In this document: in pieces, positions 18,667-27,217 of the stretch
Layout of the letters: each line of letters begins with the position of its first letter
Position numbering within the stretch: the stretch's first letter is position 1
DNA from: Skeletonema tropicum
Taxonomy: Eukaryota; Bacillariophyta; Thalassiosirophyceae; Thalassiosirales; Thalassiosiraceae
DNA length: 64,000 nucleotides
Assembly (NCBI GenBank): GCA_037178625.1
Contig: CM074134.1
Coordinates: forward strand, 2,046,001 to 2,110,000
Direction of reading: 5' to 3'
Translations under genes and position numbers: made by a program
Notes under the pieces: generated by a model
Database searches by the model: none
What the model was told of the DNA's origin: nothing
Seen by the model: only the letters and a program-made list of their open reading frames with translations

Positions 18667-19902
18667 TTACTCGTCCATTTGTACCCGTATATCAACAACA
18701 CGCAAGTTCAACTCTTCTTTCAGCTTTTTAAAGTCCGCAAACACTGAATCTAAATCTTCTTGGTCCATCCTACTCGTCGTAACCACTTCTGCATTAATGA
18801 CAAAGTCGCGCTTATTCTGTTCTCCACGTCGAATCTCTGTTTGTACATCTTCAATCGACATATTTCGTCGAGCAATAGCTTCGGCGATGGCAGCAAGCAT
18901 CCCCGATCTATCTTCGCCCACACAATGAATCTTTAATCCAGCAACAGCATTTTGATATGTCCCTGTTCGCCGACGTACCAGTGAACTTGCTCTGATATTC
19001 AAGCTCTTCAAATCTTTGTTATTGTGTAGTTTGTCTATCAACTCTCCTCTCTTTTCGGGTGGTAATGAGACATGCATTAATGACACGTGCTCTTGTCCCA
19101 GACGGATCATCTTGGAATAGGTGACATTTCCTCCAGCGTCGGCAATGGTACGAGCCATTCTGGCTACGTGACCAACTCGATCGGGTCCTGCCCCTGAAAT
19201 ACATACATGTGCTAAATCTTTGTCCTCATCCACAGGACAGGCGAATATATCATCAAGGCCCTCCTTCACCAGTGTAAAGGTAGTACCAGTGGGAAATGGA
19301 GCCTCCAGATCTTCGCCATGTGACACATCCCCTCCTCTCATGGCACTCAAGATACAAGTCCACAACAACGATGTTCCAGCCACCCAAGGAATTCTCGCCC
19401 ACATGGGCATAAATGCAAAATTAATAAACGTCGACGGGACCCACACCTTCCACAAGGCCGCCAAATCCTCCTTCATATTCTCCTTGTACGTATTCAAACA
19501 CCTCATCAAATCCGGTTCCTTCGACATGACCATCTCCCTCGTCCCATAAAATACCGGAAAGTACAACAGCGGATGATGGACAAACTGATCCAAAAACACC
19601 TGTCCACACAACGCTGCCATCCCCCGTACATCCTTTATCTTCTCCCTTATCGGTTTGGACGCAAACGCCGCCGCATTGGGAAACAACCGTCCAAACAGAG
19701 GGACGTAGATTGCATATTGTACTCCACCGAGGTAGAAGCATCCAAAGGTTGCAAATGCGGCATTGCGTTTCCAATCGATTTCTTTTTTCCCCTCGACTAC
19801 TTTTTGGACGAGGAGGTCGGAGGCGGAGGTTTTGATTGTGGATATGACTACGCCGAAGGCTAGTGGGTGTTTGATTGGTATTTGGCGTAGGCGGCTCCAC
19901 AT
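18667..19902 (-). CDS. Mpv17/PMP22-family membrane protein fused to two ACT domains
   Basis: A 411-aa single-exon protein. Residues 1-~205 are Mpv17/PMP22-like: HPLAFGVVISTIKTSASDLLVQ at the start, GCFYLGGVQYAIYVPLF, LDQFVHHPLLYFPVFY, and the family signature region LAALWKVWVPSTFINFAFMP followed by RIPWVAGTSLLWTCILS. After a short acidic linker, residues ~229-305 (HVCISGAGPDRVGHVARMA...) and ~320-405 (LKIHCVGEDRSGMLAAIAEAIA...) are two tandem ACT domains with the usual G-x-D-R-x-G-x-(V/L) loop. The tandem arrangement resembles GcvR-type regulators. Mpv17 proteins sit in mitochondrial, peroxisomal or plastid membranes; ACT domains bind amino acids (family knowledge). A membrane channel gated by an amino acid is an inference. 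The 3' end has been duplicated as the pseudogene at 15389-15825. Confidence 0.85.
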   Translation of the reverse strand: MWSRLRQIPIKHPLAFGVVISTIKTSASDLLVQKVVEGKKEIDWKRNAAFATFGCFYLGGVQYAIYVPLFGRLFPNAAAFASKPIREKIKDVRGMAALCGQVFLDQFVHHPLLYFPVFYGTREMVMSKEPDLMRCLNTYKENMKEDLAALWKVWVPSTFINFAFMPMWARIPWVAGTSLLWTCILSAMRGGDVSHGEDLEAPFPTGTTFTLVKEGLDDIFACPVDEDKDLAHVCISGAGPDRVGHVARMARTIADAGGNVTYSKMIRLGQEHVSLMHVSLPPEKRGELIDKLHNNKDLKSLNIRASSLVRRRTGTYQNAVAGLKIHCVGEDRSGMLAAIAEAIARRNMSIEDVQTEIRRGEQNKRDFVINAEVVTTSRMDQEDLDSVFADFKKLKEELNLRVVDIRVQMDE

Positions 19903-20252
19903 GGTGATCGTTGCTCTGTGTTAAAATGCACCACCAAACTTATCGTTGCGGCGCGTCGTCATGCCGATGACCAACAAAAAAAATGAGAATTTGGAATGAT
20001 GAGTTGCATCACGTGCCCTATCTACGTTGGAATTCAGTATCATTGTTTCTCTACGTTGGAAGTAGTATTGAATATGCTCTCTCTATAGGGAGTCCTCATC
20101 AAGCGGGACATTTTCAAAGAACAAATCTTGCTTTCTTTTTTCGCGATAGATGCCATCTTCGATCTTCGATTTTCGTCACCATTCCATCACCTTCGCTCGC
20201 TACTCGCTGTCGATGCCCTCAACCAAACAACATCAACATAATATCAATCGAA
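19903..20252. promoter_or_regulatory. 350-bp bidirectional promoter region
   Basis: It separates the divergent Mpv17-ACT and UFD1-UBX genes. The frame of the downstream gene is open from an ATG at 19983, but the segment up to 20252 reads as untranslated leader. No defined site was recognised. Confidence 0.4.
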
Positions 20253-22157
20253 ATGGACTTTGAAATAGCCGCCCAACGCCTCGCCAACGATCAAAAGTCG
20301 GCACTAGCCCGATCACGTGCCTCCCGTAACGCCCGTGCAGCCTCCACCAAGGCACGACGAGAGGCTCAGGCCGCAAAAGCCAAGGCGGAAGCACGTTTGC
20401 GAAAAAAGAAATTGCAAGCTCTTCAGAATGCCAAGATTGTAGATAGAGTCGTGCAATCTGTACGATGTGTTGAGAGGAAATTGGGTGTTACGAACGTGGT
20501 GTCTTCGGCTACAGCGAATAATGAGTCTATGCAAACTACTACTAGCGGTACTGCTGCTGCCCCATTATCATCTACTAGCGAAAATAAAAGTCTATTTGAC
20601 AACCATCCAATAATTTACGCACAGGGATGGAAACTCCAAGCAACATCCATCCACGGTGAGGGTGATAAGATTGCTTTACCACCCACTATCTTGGAGGCAC
20701 TTACCTCTAACCAAAGTAGTAATTCGGGATTGGATCCATGGGGTAGTAGTGGACGGAATGGCCGCCCATTGGCATTTCGTATTGGTGTATTGGATCCAGA
20801 GTATGAGGGTTTTCCGGCAAGTGACAAGATGAAGGCGTTTGTGGAGAGTGTTCGAGAAGATGTGGTTTCATCACAGACAATGGCTGCTGCTTCTTCCGCA
20901 ATGCAGTCAGCAACTAATGACAATGATGAAATCATGAGTGATGACGATAGCGACAACGACAATACTATCGACAATGATGCAGAAGAAGAAACTTCCATTA
21001 GTATTGAAGCCTATCTTGACGAACTATCCCACAGATACATCTCGTACACACACGGCACAGTTGTAGAATTCACACAGGAAGATGGATGTGTGGGCTTGCC
21101 GGAACCTATTGCTCGTGCGTTGTTGCAGCGCAATTCGCATTCTATGGGGAGGAGTAATAATGAAAGACACAACAATAATAATCATCGAATTTCTGTGAAG
21201 CGGACTGTTGATCCTGCTGCGTCTACTTCATTATTGTCAACTGATGATAATGTTGTGGATAATACAAATGAGGATAATGCGGATGGCGATGCAATAATGG
21301 ACATCTCACCTGAAGATACTGATGTACAAACCGAAAAGACACCAGGCCATCTTGCCTACGGAGCATTCGACATACCCGACTTACCAATCGAAATCACTCC
21401 CATCAACTCTCTCCCCGCGGGTACCGATTGCACCTTCACACCCACCACCTCCTCCATCCAGAATGGATTTTACAAATTGAAAGATGTCAAGGCAGTCCTC
21501 GAACAAAGTTTGATGCGTACCCGTGCGACATTATCGAAGGGGGATGTGATCCGGACGTGGAGGAGAGGTGTGTCGTTTGATTTGATTGTGTCGAGTGTAT
21601 TGCCGGGGGAGTTTGGTGTGGTGAGTTGTGTGAATACTGATTTGAATGTGGATATTGGACCGCCGGAGGAGGAGGAGGAGAAATTGAATGCGAAGCCAAA
21701 AAAAGAACAACAACGTGAGGAGGAAGTGAAAGAAGGGTCTGGACAGAGTGTTATGGGGCAGGGTAGACTGTTATCTGATAATACAACATCGCAAAAGCAA
21801 CAAACAGTAGCGGCAGTGGTTGAAATAAAATCAGAGGTAGAGTTAGCTCCAGAACCTGCCGATGACAAAGTAGAAGGAGTTTGTAATATTCAAATTCGTG
21901 GCCGGTCCACCACTGGTGACAATGTCACTGGAAGACGTAGATTTGATGTAGAATTGGCTACCATGAATGATTTATTTCAATATGCCTCTTTTCTTTGTGG
22001 AGCAGATTCAAAAGCACTGCGGTTGGTCACACGATTTCCCAGGCGAGTGTTTGAACTATCATCCGAAGAAAAGCAAGGGCAAATCAACAATGATGCAACG
22101 TTACAGAATGCCGGATTAAATCAGAGGCAGGAGCTCTTTATGATTGAATACAAGTAA
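20253..22157 (+). CDS. UFD1-like domain protein with C-terminal UBX domain, putative Cdc48/p97 adaptor
   Basis: A 634-aa single-exon protein. Residues ~15-75 form a basic Ala/Lys/Arg helix. A UFD1-like region follows: GDKIALPPTILEAL (~131-144) in the first half, a long acidic insertion, LSHRYISYTHGTVVEFTQ, then AYGAFDIPDLPIEITPI, and LEQSLMRTRATLSKGDVIRT leading to VVSCVNTDLNVDIGPP, which parallels the C-terminal half of UFD1 (tail ending D-x-N-V-D-F/I-x-x-P). Residues ~545-634 fit a UBX domain with the hallmark R-F-P-R-R at LVTRFPRRVFELS, followed by LQNAGLNQRQELFMIEY. Both UFD1-like and UBX domains serve the AAA ATPase Cdc48/p97 in ubiquitin-dependent extraction (family knowledge). The start at 20253 (MDFEIAAQRLAND) is chosen because upstream codons lack protein-like sequence. 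Confidence 0.82.
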   Translation: MDFEIAAQRLANDQKSALARSRASRNARAASTKARREAQAAKAKAEARLRKKKLQALQNAKIVDRVVQSVRCVERKLGVTNVVSSATANNESMQTTTSGTAAAPLSSTSENKSLFDNHPIIYAQGWKLQATSIHGEGDKIALPPTILEALTSNQSSNSGLDPWGSSGRNGRPLAFRIGVLDPEYEGFPASDKMKAFVESVREDVVSSQTMAAASSAMQSATNDNDEIMSDDDSDNDNTIDNDAEEETSISIEAYLDELSHRYISYTHGTVVEFTQEDGCVGLPEPIARALLQRNSHSMGRSNNERHNNNNHRISVKRTVDPAASTSLLSTDDNVVDNTNEDNADGDAIMDISPEDTDVQTEKTPGHLAYGAFDIPDLPIEITPINSLPAGTDCTFTPTTSSIQNGFYKLKDVKAVLEQSLMRTRATLSKGDVIRTWRRGVSFDLIVSSVLPGEFGVVSCVNTDLNVDIGPPEEEEEKLNAKPKKEQQREEEVKEGSGQSVMGQGRLLSDNTTSQKQQTVAAVVEIKSEVELAPEPADDKVEGVCNIQIRGRSTTGDNVTGRRRFDVELATMNDLFQYASFLCGADSKALRLVTRFPRRVFELSSEEKQGQINNDATLQNAGLNQRQELFMIEYK

Positions 22158-22342
22158 ACGTGTGCTAAATATGAGTCTGCTTGTACTGCAAATGTATTCA
22201 CCGCGTACCAGGATCTACTCGTTCTACCCTATTTTGGCCGTGCTCAACTCTTTTCAGTTGACGTAGCATTATCTAGTTGTTGCTTCTAGGATGAGTCTTA
22301 GTACTTTTTCACTCCAATGAATCTCTTTTATTATGAATCATG

Positions 22343-25300
22343 CTAAAGTTCGTCACAAACTGCGCAGCAGTTGCAGCTCCAGCCGTTCTCAATTGTTGTC
22401 TCTGTCGCAACTGTCTCTGTCATATCTGCCCCTGTCGTAACTTCACAATTCCCAGATATAAAGCTATCTAGCTTACAAACCGCTTTCGGTATGTCTCCGG
22501 AGAATTGATTTCCTTCCAGTCTAATCCGCTCTAATGACAGAATGTTGCCAATCTCTGCCGGTATTTCACCACTTAAATTGTTACCCTGCAAGTCAAGCCT
22601 TTCAAGACTCGAGAGCATTCCAAACGATGGCGGGATAGCACCTTCGAGGTCGTTCAATCCCAATGATATATACTTTGCGCTCGAGAGTTGACCAATTTCC
22701 GAGGGGATAGTTCCTGTGAACTCGTTGTCGTCAAGGAATATTTCGACTACTTGAGACAGCTGACCAATGCTATTGCTGATGACACCATTGAAGTAATTTG
22801 ACCAGAGATGCAAATACTGCAGGTTTATGGCGTTTCCTACTGCCTTGATACTGCCGTGGAAATTGTTAGACTCCAAACGAAGTACTTGTAGACTTTTCAA
22901 GTCTCCAATGGCCGGTGGCAACTTGCCCTGAACGTAATTGTTGTCCAAGCGCAGTTCTGTGAGGAGAGACAAACTACCAATCGTGTCAGGAATGGATCCG
23001 TATATTCCATAGCTGTCGACTTTACCGTTATTGTTCGTGTTGTAATTATCATGTAAGTCGAGAATTGTCAATTGGTTGAGGTTACCGAGTTCAGTCTCTA
23101 TTGTCGAGTTGAGGAAGTTCTCCGAAATGTCTAGCACGGTCAGACTTGTCACATCGTAGAGCTGCGAAGGGATTTGTCCAGCTATATTGTTGTTCCCAAG
23201 ATACAGCTCAGACAGCTTCGGAAATTTGCCAATTTCTGACGGTAGCTCACCCCCAATATGATTAGAATGCAAGTCCAATTCGGTTAGGCTCGCCAATTGA
23301 GAAAGGCCAGGAGGAAACTGACCTGCCAACTCGTTGTCGTAGAGGTACAGTACAACTAGGTTGACCAAGCTAAACATCTCTTCAGGAATAGGGCCAAAGA
23401 AAAGATTTGACTCAAGATCGAGCTCTTGAAGAAGGGCCATTTTTCCGAATCCTTCCAGGGTTGAACTGATTTGATTATTTGCCAGCCAGAGAACTTTCAC
23501 TGAACGCAATTCAAAGAACACATCAGGAATGGTGCCTATGTTGTTGTTACTGAGGTAGAGTTCCTCCAAAACGCTCGAGCCGTAGTCTCCATCTGGAATC
23601 TCTTGCAAACGATTCTTGTCCATATCAAGGACCTTCAACTTTGGCAAGTCGATGAAGGACGCAGGAATGCTCCTGATTTTATTCTCTGACAGCCCCAAGT
23701 ATTCAAGGTCAACGAGGAGAGAGATTTCATCTGGCAAATGCCCAAAGATGTTGTTCGCTTTCAAATCAATCGACAACACGGTTCCACTTCCTGTACACGA
23801 GATCCCATGCCATGTACATTCATGCTCCAAATTACCTTCATGATTCGTCCATCCGTCACTTAAAACCCATTCACTACCGTAGAGGGAGTAGTAAAACGTG
23901 ACCAAGGCCCACCTTTGAATCTTGCGATCATGAGCGTACGAATCATACATCGTGTTCCCAACCAGCCATTCCAAAGCACGATATTGTGCAGAATCTTCCA
24001 ATAATAGATTGTCTGAGCTAATGGGAGATCTCTCCACTAGCACAGCACGAAGACTTTCCAACTCTCCAGTAGGACTGGAAGTGGGAGCAGTTGGAGTTCC
24101 GCTTGGATTGAGCGTTGGTTCGTCTGTAGGCGCTACTGTCGATGGAAAGGCTGTAGGCGAATATGATGGGAAGTTCGATGGCGACGATGATGGAGAGACA
24201 ACAGGACTTCGTGTGGGCGTGCCAATAATGATCGGAGACGAAGTTGGAGAGCTGGAAGGAGCTCGTGTTGGAGATGATGTAGTGGGCTTCATCGTCGGGG
24301 ACGATGTTGGCACTTTTGTTGGCGACGATGTTGGCATGTGCGAGGTACTGCCAGTAGTTGGCGTATATGTTGGCGTAGATGACTTAAACGCTGTCGTAGA
24401 TGCAGATACTGTCGTAGATGCTGTGGTTGATGCTATCGTGGATGAAGATACTGTGGCTGCCGTAGATGTCGTGGTCGATGTTGTCGTGGATGCTATGGTA
24501 TCAGTTGCAACTTCTTCTTCTCCCTGAAAGCAAATGCTTGATTGATCCCAAATGAAATTGACTTCGCAGCATTCAGCCTTAGTATCGAAACCTCTTTCCC
24601 AACTTGCTTTCGTGGTAGAGTCCCCCTCGACACAGTTTCTTGCGCCGTAGTCTGGATAGAATTTCACTAATTGTTCAGTGCTACTAGTGTCGGCTTCTTC
24701 TTCTTCTTCACCCATACATTCCTTTTGCAAATCACCTCCAAAATTGGCACCACAACAGTCACGAATTGTTTCGTAACCACGTTCCCATCCAGCCCGCCGA
24801 CTTGTAGTCTCAGCGATACATTTCTTGGTACTGAAATCAGCAAAATACACCACCTCGGGAACTGCCGTAGGAAACGGTGTCGATACCTGGGGATTCCTAG
24901 TTGGTCCAGCTGTCTCTTCCTCCTCCTTTGCAGCAGTCGGGGAATAAGTTGGTAATAACGTCTCCACAGCAGTTTGTTCCGTACAATGTTCCACAGTCCA
25001 ATGCCATTTTTCATCAATAAAGTCAACCATGCCTTTTGAGCAGCACTCTCTCAATGTGGGATACATTTCGGCATTATTAGTGTTCGTCCCTCCGCAGGGT
25101 GGACGTCCGTTGCAGTCCATTACACATTGAAATGCGTCCCAGTCAACGTACCATGTTAAAGCAATGTTGGATGTAGTCAGCGTCGTATCTGGCTCTGGTT
25201 CTGGTGTTTCAGGTGATGTCGTTGTCTTCGCTTTAAATGCATCTTTAAATATGACATCTAGGCCAATCAATGCACCGACCGTAGCACCAGCAGCGACCAG

Positions 25301-26455
25301 AATGAACCCTACAACACAACAGATCTTACGACGTTTGGACCTTCGCTTATTTGAGCTTGAAGGTGCCACCGCCGCCATCTTTTGACCTTCCAGAGTGCAT
25401 TCGGCAGTATTACCCCCAAAACGTGAGCTTAGCTTGCCACTTGAGCAAGAAGTGGATGATGTTGTGGATGCACCATGTTCTATATCTGCATGATGTTGTG
25501 ACTTGACGATGCTCTCAGCATAGTCAATCGAGCCAGCTGCCTTGCTCTTGAGAGATGGAACTGTCGACGACGACGACGACGTTGTAGCCGCATCTGATGG
25601 ACGTCCTAGAAATAGCTCCTTTCTCTCGACCGTGTTCTGTGTCGATGATTTGGACACCGAAGTATCTCCAATGGAAGACAACTTTCCCATCAAACTTTGA
25701 ATGGCAGTCTTGGAGGAGGAAGTGGTGCTCGTATCGTCTCTTGCATTGCCACTACGCCTTTCATGTGTTTGCTCCTTTCTCTCGACCGTGTTCTTTGTCG
25801 ATGATTTGGACACCGAAGTATTATCTCCAATGGAAGACAACTTTCCCATCAAACTTTGGATGGCAGTCTTGGAGGAAGAAGTGGTGCTCGTATCGTCTCT
25901 TGCATTGCCACTACGCCTTTCATGTGTTATTAGCCTTGACTTTTCGATGCTGTTACGTCTAGAGCTAATAGCTGGTTGCTTCGCTTCAACTACACTTGTC
26001 TTGACATTCCTTGGTGGTGAAGTTTTCTTCGCCACAGAAGCGCTCATTATGAGTCCATCTGTTTCACTCGCAACACTTATCGAGAAGTCATCGTCGCTAA
26101 TGATACTGTCATCATCACTACTTGTTCGCGCTGATCCAGCCGTAGTGTAGGTGATTGCAGCCTGTTCCATCACTTTGTTGTTGTTCAAACTTCTTTGAGC
26201 TCCACGTGAAGCATCGTGACGTAAACTCTCAAGTAGGGTATTATTACGACTTGGTACACCGACATTCTGCTTCACCGTAGCAATTCTATTCGTCCGTTTC
26301 GGTGATGATGCCTGTACAGTCTCCTCCTCAATCTCAAAGGAAAAGTCACTGCTGTCATCATCATCAATCGACCCATCATCTGACAAGAGGTATGGATTAT
26401 TCACATTGGGAGTGAATGCTCCCTTTGAGGAAAAACTGTTTGGACGAATTGGCAT
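22343..26455 (-). CDS. large LRR cell-surface protein (type II membrane topology)
   Basis: A 1370-aa single-exon protein. Residues 1-~370: Ser/Thr-rich cytoplasmic part with a tandem duplicated 52-residue block. Residues ~373-400: a basic stop (KRRSKRRKICC) and one membrane span (VVGFILVAAGATVGALIGLDVIF), predicting an extracellular C terminus. Residues ~430-650: three Cys-containing repeats with the pattern W/Y-Y/F-x-D-(W/F/Y)...C...W...CC...C. Residues ~660-830: Ser/Thr/Pro mucin-like linker with TSSPT/SSPT units. Residues ~848-1335: an LRR amino-terminal cap with ECTWHGISCTG, then ~18 plant-receptor-type repeats (LxxLxxLxLxxNxxxGxIPxx). A short Cys-rich end (CNCCAVCDEL) has no kinase. Such aromatic/CC repeats combined with LRRs are of a kind seen in diatoms (from memory). 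Likely adhesion or recognition at the cell surface (inference). Confidence 0.85.
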   Translation of the reverse strand: MPIRPNSFSSKGAFTPNVNNPYLLSDDGSIDDDDSSDFSFEIEEETVQASSPKRTNRIATVKQNVGVPSRNNTLLESLRHDASRGAQRSLNNNKVMEQAAITYTTAGSARTSSDDDSIISDDDFSISVASETDGLIMSASVAKKTSPPRNVKTSVVEAKQPAISSRRNSIEKSRLITHERRSGNARDDTSTTSSSKTAIQSLMGKLSSIGDNTSVSKSSTKNTVERKEQTHERRSGNARDDTSTTSSSKTAIQSLMGKLSSIGDTSVSKSSTQNTVERKELFLGRPSDAATTSSSSSTVPSLKSKAAGSIDYAESIVKSQHHADIEHGASTTSSTSCSSGKLSSRFGGNTAECTLEGQKMAAVAPSSSNKRRSKRRKICCVVGFILVAAGATVGALIGLDVIFKDAFKAKTTTSPETPEPEPDTTLTTSNIALTWYVDWDAFQCVMDCNGRPPCGGTNTNNAEMYPTLRECCSKGMVDFIDEKWHWTVEHCTEQTAVETLLPTYSPTAAKEEEETAGPTRNPQVSTPFPTAVPEVVYFADFSTKKCIAETTSRRAGWERGYETIRDCCGANFGGDLQKECMGEEEEEADTSSTEQLVKFYPDYGARNCVEGDSTTKASWERGFDTKAECCEVNFIWDQSSICFQGEEEVATDTIASTTTSTTTSTAATVSSSTIASTTASTTVSASTTAFKSSTPTYTPTTGSTSHMPTSSPTKVPTSSPTMKPTTSSPTRAPSSSPTSSPIIIGTPTRSPVVSPSSSPSNFPSYSPTAFPSTVAPTDEPTLNPSGTPTAPTSSPTGELESLRAVLVERSPISSDNLLLEDSAQYRALEWLVGNTMYDSYAHDRKIQRWALVTFYYSLYGSEWVLSDGWTNHEGNLEHECTWHGISCTGSGTVLSIDLKANNIFGHLPDEISLLVDLEYLGLSENKIRSIPASFIDLPKLKVLDMDKNRLQEIPDGDYGSSVLEELYLSNNNIGTIPDVFFELRSVKVLWLANNQISSTLEGFGKMALLQELDLESNLFFGPIPEEMFSLVNLVVLYLYDNELAGQFPPGLSQLASLTELDLHSNHIGGELPSEIGKFPKLSELYLGNNNIAGQIPSQLYDVTSLTVLDISENFLNSTIETELGNLNQLTILDLHDNYNTNNNGKVDSYGIYGSIPDTIGSLSLLTELRLDNNYVQGKLPPAIGDLKSLQVLRLESNNFHGSIKAVGNAINLQYLHLWSNYFNGVISNSIGQLSQVVEIFLDDNEFTGTIPSEIGQLSSAKYISLGLNDLEGAIPPSFGMLSSLERLDLQGNNLSGEIPAEIGNILSLERIRLEGNQFSGDIPKAVCKLDSFISGNCEVTTGADMTETVATETTIENGWSCNCCAVCDEL
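25616..25928. repeat. tandem duplication of a 156-bp coding unit
   Basis: Two adjacent, nearly identical copies (25616-25771 and 25772-25928) within the LRR gene. On the protein level the block THERRSGNARDDTSTTSS...KNTVERKE occurs twice in the cytoplasmic part; the copies differ by one codon and a few bases. Confidence 0.9.
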
Positions 26456-27217
26456 GTTTGCTTATATTTGTATGTATCCTCTATCTAGATTGTCATTGAC
26501 TCAAATGAAAAAACTTTTATTGTTGCACTACGCGGTTGATGATTGTCAAGAAGCCTTCATCACTACACAAGTGAAATCAATTTTTTGGACGAGACCTCGC
26601 TGCGTCTTGGGTGTGCTGCCAAACATGTCAGTTCTTTCTACCGACGACACTCTCACATCTTTGTTGATGTTCATTATTGATTTTTTTGGGTTGGCTGGGA
26701 TGCGATGCGTCGAATGCACTTTTAGAGATTGGGGGATCCCCCCTCTTTCCCCCCTGAAAACGCACGTCCGTGATTAATGCACGGCGAATAGGTAAGGTTT
26801 AGTGCCGAATCTCCCGGGTTTCGGGAGGCGAATTCGGCACTCCCGGCACTCGTCGGCACTCAGCTGTTTCCTTTATCTTGGTCAATATTGGGTATTTTTT
26901 CATAATTGAAAATTTCTACATACTTGTCTGTACGAGATCTATCCAAAAATGCAATAAAAAGGATGATTTTGTGATTTATCTATAAGAAAATATTTTTCGG
27001 CTCAGCATCTCCAACTGGGAATGACTGTCAAATGGGACCATCTCCAACTGGGATGACTGTCAAATGGGACTTTTTACACCCCACTGCCGAATCCCGGATT
27101 TTGACTGCCGAACACCCGAAACCTTTTACGAATAGGCGGCGAAGGCGGGACAATGAGAATTCGGCCCCCCGCCCTATCAACCAACGACAACTGCATAGAT
27201 AAAACGCCCGCAGTAAA
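26456..27217. other. intergenic region with short repeats
   Basis: No gene seen in 762 bp between the divergent LRR and metal-ATPase genes. A ~31-bp unit (CATCTCCAACTGGGA..TGACTGTC..) is tandemly repeated at about 27006-27070. At 26810-26865 there are several short GGCACTC and CGGGAGGC elements. The two promoters must lie here. Confidence 0.4.
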
